A DNA stretch of 17,137 nt from JBBSEZ01 sp038239195. Its GTDB lineage: Bacteria > Planctomycetota > Planctomycetia > Gemmatales > Gemmataceae. The position numbers and the translations under genes were made by a program. Positions 12,246 to 17,137 of the stretch are shown piece by piece (position 1 is the stretch's first letter; every line of letters starts with the position of its first letter). Under the pieces are notes generated by a model. The model did not search any database. It was not told the DNA's origin and was given only the letters and a program-made list of their open reading frames with translations. Where the stretch lies: positions 1-17,137 of the forward strand of contig JBBSEZ010000198.1 in the NCBI GenBank assembly GCA_038239195.1, written 5' to 3'.

Positions 12246-15200
12246 ATGCGAGTGCTGACCGAGCTGTTGAAGGCCGTCCCCACCTCCAACGAGGCCGGCC
12301 TCACCCCCGAGGCCGTCGTCGCCAGTCGCGGCACCTTTGGCGCCAACCGCCTCACGCCGATGCCGCGCGAGCCGCTGTGGAAGAAGTTCCTCGAGAAGTT
12401 CGACGAGCCGATCATCAAGGTCCTGCTCGCGGCCGCCCTGCTCTCGATGGTCGTCGATCTCTTCAAGGCCCAGGCGTGGTGGACCGGCGGCGTGGGCGTC
12501 GGGCTGCTCCTCGCGGGCGTGGTCGCCCTGTTCGCCCTCCGCAAGAGCGAGTGGGTGCCGTCGTTCCTGTTCGGCCTGGCCGTCCTCATCTTCGTCATGG
12601 GCCTGTTCGTCCCGCTCGTGCTCGTCGAGGGCCTGGCGGTGATGGTGGCCGTCATCCTTGCCACCGGCGTCGCCTTCGCCAGCGAATACAAGAGCGATCG
12701 CGAGTTCGAGGTCCTCAATGCCCACAAAGACTCCATCAAGGTCAAGGTGCTCCGCGCCGGCCAGGTCCACACGGTGCCGATGGAGGAGGTCGTCGTCGGC
12801 GAGGCCGTCATGCTCGAGATGGGCGACGAGGTCCCCGCCGATGGCCGGCTCGTCAAGGCGTCTGAGCTCTACGTGGACCAGTCCCTGATGACCGGCGAGG
12901 CGGAGCCGGTGCGAAAACAAGTGCGCCCCGCCGACGACACGTCCGATGGCCCCGACAAGCCGGGCTGTCTCTACCGCGGGACGCAGGTCGTCGAGGGCAT
13001 CGGCCTGATGATTGTCGCGGAGGTCGGCGACGAAACCTACCTGGGCCAGATCGCCCGCAAGCTCTCGGCGGAGGAGGGCGAGGAGGACGAGGGCGCCGAG
13101 ACGAACACCGAGGAGACGCGCGTCAAGCGGAAGCTGACGCTCTCCAAGCAGCAGACGCCCCTGCAAGAGAAGCTGACCAACCTGGCGGAGCTCATCAGCA
13201 AGGTCGGCTACTACGCGGCCTTCTTGATCTTCGCCGCCCTGATCCTGCGCGGCGCGCTCAACGGGACGATCTACTGGCCGCAAACGGGGGCCCAGGGGCT
13301 GGCCGTCTTCGGCGAGCTGCTCGACGCCTTCGTGTTGATGGTCATCATCATCGTCGTGGCCGTGCCCGAGGGGCTGCCGATGAGCGTGACCGTCTCGCTC
13401 GCGCTGGCCATGCAGAAGATGACGCGCGCCAACAGCCTGGTGCGCCAGCTCGTCGCCTGCGAGACGATCGGCAGCGCGACGGTGATCTGCTCCGACAAGA
13501 CGGGCACCTTGACGCAGAACAAGATGCAGGTGGTGCGGCTGGGCTGGGGAGGGGACGCCTTCGACCGCGAGGGCGGCCACTGGCCCAAGCTCGACGCCAG
13601 CCCCGGAACGCCACTCGACTGGATCGTGCGCAACGCGGCCCTCAACTCGACTGCCAACCTCGAAGAGAAGGAGGGCAAGGTAGTCGTCGTCGGCAATTCG
13701 ACCGAGGGGGCGCTGCTTCAGTGGCTGCGCGAGGGCGGGGTCGAGTACGAGAAGCGGCGCCTGCAGTCCCCGCCGCTCTACCAGGTTCACTTCTCCTCCG
13801 AGCGCAAGCGCATGACCTCGGTCGTGCGCCACGACCATCAGCTCGTCACGCTGGTGAAGGGCGCGCCGGAGTGGCTGTTGCAGCAATCGACGCGCTACGT
13901 CGCCGCCGACGGGACCGAGCAGGAGCTTACCCCCGAGGTGCGCCAGCCGGTCCACGACAGGCTGCGCGACTCGGCGAGCCAGGCGATGCGCACGCTGGGC
14001 TTCGGCTACGTCGGGCTGCCGCCCAGCACGCCCGCCACCGAGGACGCCCTGCACGCTCAGCGCGAGACGCTGGAGAGCGGGCTGGTCTTCGCCGGCTTCG
14101 TCGCCATCCGCGACCCGCTGCGGCCCGACGTCACGCACGCCGTCGCCCAGTGCCGGGCCGCGGGCATCCAGGTCAAGATGGTGACTGGCGACAACGTCGA
14201 GACGGCGCGGGCCATCGCCTACGACATCGGCCTCGTCGGCCGCCAGGACGCCCCCATCGACACGCCCGACGCCACCATCCTGACCAGCGCCCGCTTCAAC
14301 GAGTTGACCGACGAGGAGGTCAAGGCGCGCCTTCCCACGCTGGCGGTGCTGGCGAGGGCCCGGCCGCTGGACAAGTTCCGTCTGGTCAAGCTGTTGCAGG
14401 AGCTCAACGAGGTGGTGGCGGTCACCGGCGACGGGACCAACGACGCCCCCGCGCTCAAGAAAGCAGACGTGGGGCTGGCGATGGGCATCGCCGGGACGGA
14501 GGTGGCCAAGGAGGCGAGCAAGATCGTGCTGCTCGACGACTCCTTCGCCACCATCGTCAAGGCGGTCTCGTGGGGCCGATCGCTCTACGAGAACATCCAG
14601 CGCTTCATCCTGTTCCAGCTCACCATCAACGTCAGCGCCCTGACGATCGCCTTCCTGGGCCCGCTGGTGTTCGGCGTCAAGGCGCCATTCACGGTTCTGC
14701 AACTGCTCTGGATCAACGTCATCATGGACACGTTCGCGTCGATCGCCCTGTGCTCGGAGGAGCCGCGCCCGGGGGTGATGAACGCGCCGCCCAAGAGGCG
14801 CGACGAGAACATCGTGACGCCGGCCATGCGCACCACGATCTTCAGCACGGCGACGTTCTTCGTGATCGTGATGCTCGGCCTGCTCTTGCTGATGAAGGGC
14901 ACGCCCGAGAAGCCAGGGCTGTTCGCGCAGCACGGGAGCGGGTTGTGGTCGTTCGAGTCGGGTGGCAGCCGGGCGTCAGTGCCGGCCGAGAACCTACAAA
15001 AGGTGCGCGGCGACGAGTGGAAGGTCGTGGCCAGTTCTGACCCGGCGGCCGACCCCGAGGCCGTGCAGCGGATGGTCGGGCAGCAGGGCGAGGCGCCGTT
15101 CACGGTGTTCCAGGTGAGCCTGTTCTTCTCGATCTACGTCTTCTTCCAGGTGTGGAACCAGATCAACTGTCGTTCCCTGACTCCCGAGGAGAGCGGCTTC

Positions 15201-15458
15201 CGGCGGCTGTTCACCAACAAATACTTCCTGGTCATCGCGACCATCACGGCCGTCGGGCAGGTGCTGATCGTGACCATCGGCGGGCCCGTCTTCAAGGTCG
15301 AGCCCCTCGGCACCACGCCGCTCGAGAACGTGATTGCCTGGGCCTGCGTGATCGCCTTCACCGCGACGGTGCTCGTTTTCGCCGAGGTGGCGCGGGCCAT
15401 CCGCCGAGCGAAGCCGGCCTCCGTCCCGGTAAGCGCCCCGGCGGGGGCCACGCCATGA
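12246..15458 (+). CDS. PMCA-type (P2B) calcium-transporting P-type ATPase
   Basis: A 1070-residue membrane pump, expected to expel Ca2+ at the cost of ATP. Motifs: actuator TGE at 216-218, PEGLP in helix M4 (374-378), phosphorylation site SDKTGTLTQNKM with Asp417, KGAPEW in the nucleotide domain, MVTGDNVETARAIA and GDGTNDAPALKKADVGLAMG in the hinge. M4 (VAVPEGLPMSVTVSLALAMQ), LVACETIG and M6 (LLWINVIMDTFASIAL) resemble plasma-membrane calcium ATPases. Between M1 (about 56-73) and M2 (about 129-146) there are two additional hydrophobic segments (about 79-98 and 104-128) not expected in the usual fold. The M7-M8 loop is also long and polar. The ATG at 12246 has GAGGA 7 bases upstream, better than the TTG at 12240. 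The final TGA overlaps the next gene's ATG. Confidence 0.93.
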   Translation: MRVLTELLKAVPTSNEAGLTPEAVVASRGTFGANRLTPMPREPLWKKFLEKFDEPIIKVLLAAALLSMVVDLFKAQAWWTGGVGVGLLLAGVVALFALRKSEWVPSFLFGLAVLIFVMGLFVPLVLVEGLAVMVAVILATGVAFASEYKSDREFEVLNAHKDSIKVKVLRAGQVHTVPMEEVVVGEAVMLEMGDEVPADGRLVKASELYVDQSLMTGEAEPVRKQVRPADDTSDGPDKPGCLYRGTQVVEGIGLMIVAEVGDETYLGQIARKLSAEEGEEDEGAETNTEETRVKRKLTLSKQQTPLQEKLTNLAELISKVGYYAAFLIFAALILRGALNGTIYWPQTGAQGLAVFGELLDAFVLMVIIIVVAVPEGLPMSVTVSLALAMQKMTRANSLVRQLVACETIGSATVICSDKTGTLTQNKMQVVRLGWGGDAFDREGGHWPKLDASPGTPLDWIVRNAALNSTANLEEKEGKVVVVGNSTEGALLQWLREGGVEYEKRRLQSPPLYQVHFSSERKRMTSVVRHDHQLVTLVKGAPEWLLQQSTRYVAADGTEQELTPEVRQPVHDRLRDSASQAMRTLGFGYVGLPPSTPATEDALHAQRETLESGLVFAGFVAIRDPLRPDVTHAVAQCRAAGIQVKMVTGDNVETARAIAYDIGLVGRQDAPIDTPDATILTSARFNELTDEEVKARLPTLAVLARARPLDKFRLVKLLQELNEVVAVTGDGTNDAPALKKADVGLAMGIAGTEVAKEASKIVLLDDSFATIVKAVSWGRSLYENIQRFILFQLTINVSALTIAFLGPLVFGVKAPFTVLQLLWINVIMDTFASIALCSEEPRPGVMNAPPKRRDENIVTPAMRTTIFSTATFFVIVMLGLLLLMKGTPEKPGLFAQHGSGLWSFESGGSRASVPAENLQKVRGDEWKVVASSDPAADPEAVQRMVGQQGEAPFTVFQVSLFFSIYVFFQVWNQINCRSLTPEESGFRRLFTNKYFLVIATITAVGQVLIVTIGGPVFKVEPLGTTPLENVIAWACVIAFTATVLVFAEVARAIRRAKPASVPVSAPAGATP

Positions 15459-16816
15459 GCGCGGCTTTCCGCATCGGGGTCGCCCGGGCTCGCCTCTCCC
15501 CGCCGTGGGGGGTGGAGCTGGCGGGCTGGGGCTACTACCTCGGCCGAACCTGGCAGCGCGTGCGCGATCACACGGCGGCCACGGCGCTTGTGATCGAGGG
15601 TGACGGCTCGGCCGTCGCTCTGGTCGCCGTCGATCTCATGTATGCCGACGCCGCCTTCACGCACGCCGTGCGCGCGGAGGTGGCGCGCCACGTGGCCCTG
15701 GCACCGGAGGCGATCTGCGTGGGGTGTTCCCACAGCCACAACACGCCGACGGCGGCGCTGATCCGGGGGGCAGGAGAGATCGACCGGGCTTACGTGGCAT
15801 GGGCGGCGCGTCAGGCGGCGACGGCGGTCATCGAAGCGTGGCACCTGCGCCAACCGGCGACGCTCTCGGTCGGGAAGGAGGAGGTTGTTGGCTGGACCTT
15901 CAACCGCACGCGGGCAGGCGGGCCGGTGGACACGCGCCTGAGCGTGTGGCGCGCGAACGATCTGGCAGGGAGGCCGTTCGCCGCCGCCGTCAACTTCCAG
16001 GCCCATCCGGTGGTGCAGATGGCGCTGGGAACGGCCGATCTGAGCCGCGACTATCCGGGGCAGGTGACGGACGTCCTGGAGTCGGCCTTGCCCGGCCTGA
16101 CGGCGCTCTACTTCCAGGGCTCGTGCGGCGACGTCAACTTCTCGCCGCAGTGGACCGACCCTGCCCTCTGCCACGAGCCCGGTCGCGCCGTCGCCGCCGC
16201 CGCGCTCCAGGCACTCGCCGGCGCCCGCCGTGTCGAGCGGCCCGGCGTCGAGGCCGGGGTGAAGTCGGTTGTGCTGCCGACGCGGCGCTGGGACCGAGCG
16301 GAGGTGTTGCGCGACCGCGAGGAGGGGGAACACCGCCTGCGCACCGGTGACACGATCGGCTGGCTGGACGGGCTGGCGCGGGTGATCGTGAACTACCCGG
16401 CACGGCTGCCGGAGCGCTACGGCGGCGACGTGAGCAAGGCGGTGAAGGCGGTGGCGCGCTTCGGCGTCGAATGGTCCGACGCCATGCTCGCGGACCTCGA
16501 CACGCGGCCGGAGACCGTGACGACAGAAGTGCAGGCGATCCGCGCAGGCGACGCGTGGCTGGTCACCAATGGATCGGAGCTGTTCACGACGCTGGCGCTG
16601 GACGTGCGGAGGGCCTGGCCGCAGGACGACCTGATGATCGTGGGGTACGCCAACGACTCGCTGGGCTACGTCCCCGACGCTCACGACGTGGAACGGCGGA
16701 GCTACGCGGCGCATCAGTCGCCGAAGTTCACCAACCAGTTCCCCTTCACGGCGGAGTCGGGGCCCGCGCTGGTGCGCGGGATGCTCGACGCGCTGGAGGG
16801 GGCCACACCGTCGTAG
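15455..16816 (+). CDS. Neutral/alkaline non-lysosomal ceramidase N-terminal-domain protein
   Basis: A 453-residue protein with the motif order of the neutral ceramidase catalytic domain: GCSHSHNTPTA (90-100) in place of the HTHSGPG-type zinc motif, NFQAHPVVQM (His184), SRDYPG, YFQGSCGDVNFSP (219-230), NGSELFTTLALDVR and GYANDSLGYVPD. Neutral ceramidases are zinc hydrolases that cut the amide bond of ceramide. Here there is no signal peptide and no C-terminal immunoglobulin-like domain, so the protein appears cytoplasmic and the true substrate is open; many bacterial members are annotated only by domain. The ATG overlaps the ATPase stop as ATGA, implying translational coupling. The TAG stop is part of the GTAG head of a downstream REP-like element. 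Confidence 0.88.
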   Translation: MSAAFRIGVARARLSPPWGVELAGWGYYLGRTWQRVRDHTAATALVIEGDGSAVALVAVDLMYADAAFTHAVRAEVARHVALAPEAICVGCSHSHNTPTAALIRGAGEIDRAYVAWAARQAATAVIEAWHLRQPATLSVGKEEVVGWTFNRTRAGGPVDTRLSVWRANDLAGRPFAAAVNFQAHPVVQMALGTADLSRDYPGQVTDVLESALPGLTALYFQGSCGDVNFSPQWTDPALCHEPGRAVAAAALQALAGARRVERPGVEAGVKSVVLPTRRWDRAEVLRDREEGEHRLRTGDTIGWLDGLARVIVNYPARLPERYGGDVSKAVKAVARFGVEWSDAMLADLDTRPETVTTEVQAIRAGDAWLVTNGSELFTTLALDVRRAWPQDDLMIVGYANDSLGYVPDAHDVERRSYAAHQSPKFTNQFPFTAESGPALVRGMLDALEGATPS

Positions 16817-16874
16817 CGACAAGCGTCCGTCTTGTCGGGCGTTGGCGACGACAAGCGAGGACGCTTGTCGCTAC
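16813..16874. repeat. Head-out REPIN-like pair (CGACAAGCG class) between convergent genes
   Basis: The left unit (16813-16837) is GTAG, CGACAAGCG, TCCG and an imperfect second arm ending CTTGTCG. The right unit on the minus strand (16874-16849) is GTAG, CGACAAGCG, a TCCT loop and CGCTTGTCG, a perfect 9 bp stem. The outer 16 bases of the pair (16813-16828 and 16859-16874) are a perfect inverted repeat. It fills nearly the whole gap between two converging genes and could act as a bidirectional terminator. Flanking CGTCGCCA on the inner side is shared with the right unit at 9211-9235. Confidence 0.85.
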
Positions 16875-16881
16875 GAGCAGC

Positions 16882-17137
16882 CTACTTCGCGCCTTCCAGT
16901 CTGGCCCGTTCGCGCTCTTCTTCCTCGATGTACACGAGCGGTTGCATCACCAGCACCCACACCTTGTCCTTGCGCGCCCCGGCGAGCCGCGCGTGGACCG
17001 GGACGAGGAGCAGGCCGCCATCGGCGACGTGGAGCGACGTGGAGGTGGCCGACTCGACCGGGCGCGGGGCCTCGAACCAGGCGACGCCGGGGGCGCCCTC
17101 GGTGGGGACCAGGGATTTCTCGACGTCGCCGAGCTCC
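16882..17137 (-). CDS. 3' end of an unrecognised gene (84 residues, partial)
   Basis: An open frame enters from the right edge and ends at a TAG at 16884-16882. The visible C-terminus includes TSLHVADGGLLLVPVHARLA, KDKVWVLVMQPLVYIEEEER and ends RARLEGAK. The alternating hydrophobic pattern suggests beta strands followed by a charged helix. The pattern 'DGG-LLL-V ... VLV-P-(V/I)-I-EEEE' reminds me of C-termini of planctomycete proteins with secretin-like domains, but this is memory-based and weak. The start lies outside the window. It converges on the ceramidase-like gene. Confidence 0.65.
   Translation of the reverse strand, partial: ELGDVEKSLVPTEGAPGVAWFEAPRPVESATSTSLHVADGGLLLVPVHARLAGARKDKVWVLVMQPLVYIEEEERERARLEGAK

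Noticed and set aside
12156..14933. A 925-codon open frame on the minus strand opposite the calcium ATPase gene
   Set aside because: Its translation is rich in Arg, His, Asp and Gln with no fold-like pattern, and it mirrors the codon bias of the clear ATPase gene on the other strand.
15134..16822. A 562-codon minus-strand frame opposite the ATPase end and the ceramidase-like gene
   Set aside because: Its composition is Arg/His-rich and unlike a real protein; the sense-strand gene has all ceramidase-domain motifs.

Overview
The window is high-GC bacterial chromosome. It is probably from a planctomycete of the Gemmataceae type. This is inferred from proline/threonine-rich lipoproteins, a secreted HEAT-repeat protein, a ceramidase-like protein without export signal, and intergenic DNA full of short palindromes. 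No rRNA, tRNA, phage, insertion sequence or CRISPR array is visible.

Layout. Positions 1-55 hold two tandem palindromes. Minus-strand genes follow: a YjhG/YagF-type D-xylonate dehydratase (81-2036), a doubtful small ORF (2103-2223) and a protein with a HELYH zinc-protease motif (2232-2993). Two plus-strand lipoprotein genes come next (3348-3635 and 3908-4651), separated by a long hairpin and a sigma70-like promoter. A mostly gene-free stretch (4652-5091) with two terminator-like hairpins leads to a minus-strand block: a secreted HEAT-repeat protein (7831-9069), a soluble hybrid histidine kinase (5894-7651) and a response regulator with an XRE-type DNA-binding domain (5092-5826). The plus strand then carries a D-threonine aldolase/D-serine dehydratase family enzyme (9415-10533), pyrH (10688-11440), frr (11483-12043), a PMCA-type calcium ATPase (12246-15458) and, overlapping it by ATGA, a neutral-ceramidase-like protein (15455-16816). 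The 3' end of a convergent unrecognised gene (16882-17137) closes the window.

How genes work together. The kinase and regulator very likely form one signalling pair. pyrH-frr is a conserved housekeeping pair (pyrimidine nucleotide supply and ribosome recycling). The ATPase and ceramidase-like protein look translationally coupled. The dehydratase points to use of pentose-derived sugar acids.

Most notable is a set of at least eleven short palindromes at five intergenic loci. Almost all share a 5' GTAG head (GGAG or GTGG in one locus), a 7-9 bp stem and a TCC-type loop, but the stem sequence differs between loci. This is the architecture of REP elements mobilised by RAYT (TnpA-REP) transposases. 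The elements occur as direct pairs, head-out inverted pairs (REPIN-like) and a complex cluster. One supplies the stop codon of the ceramidase-like gene, and another sits just after a TATAAT box in the presumed pyrH leader.
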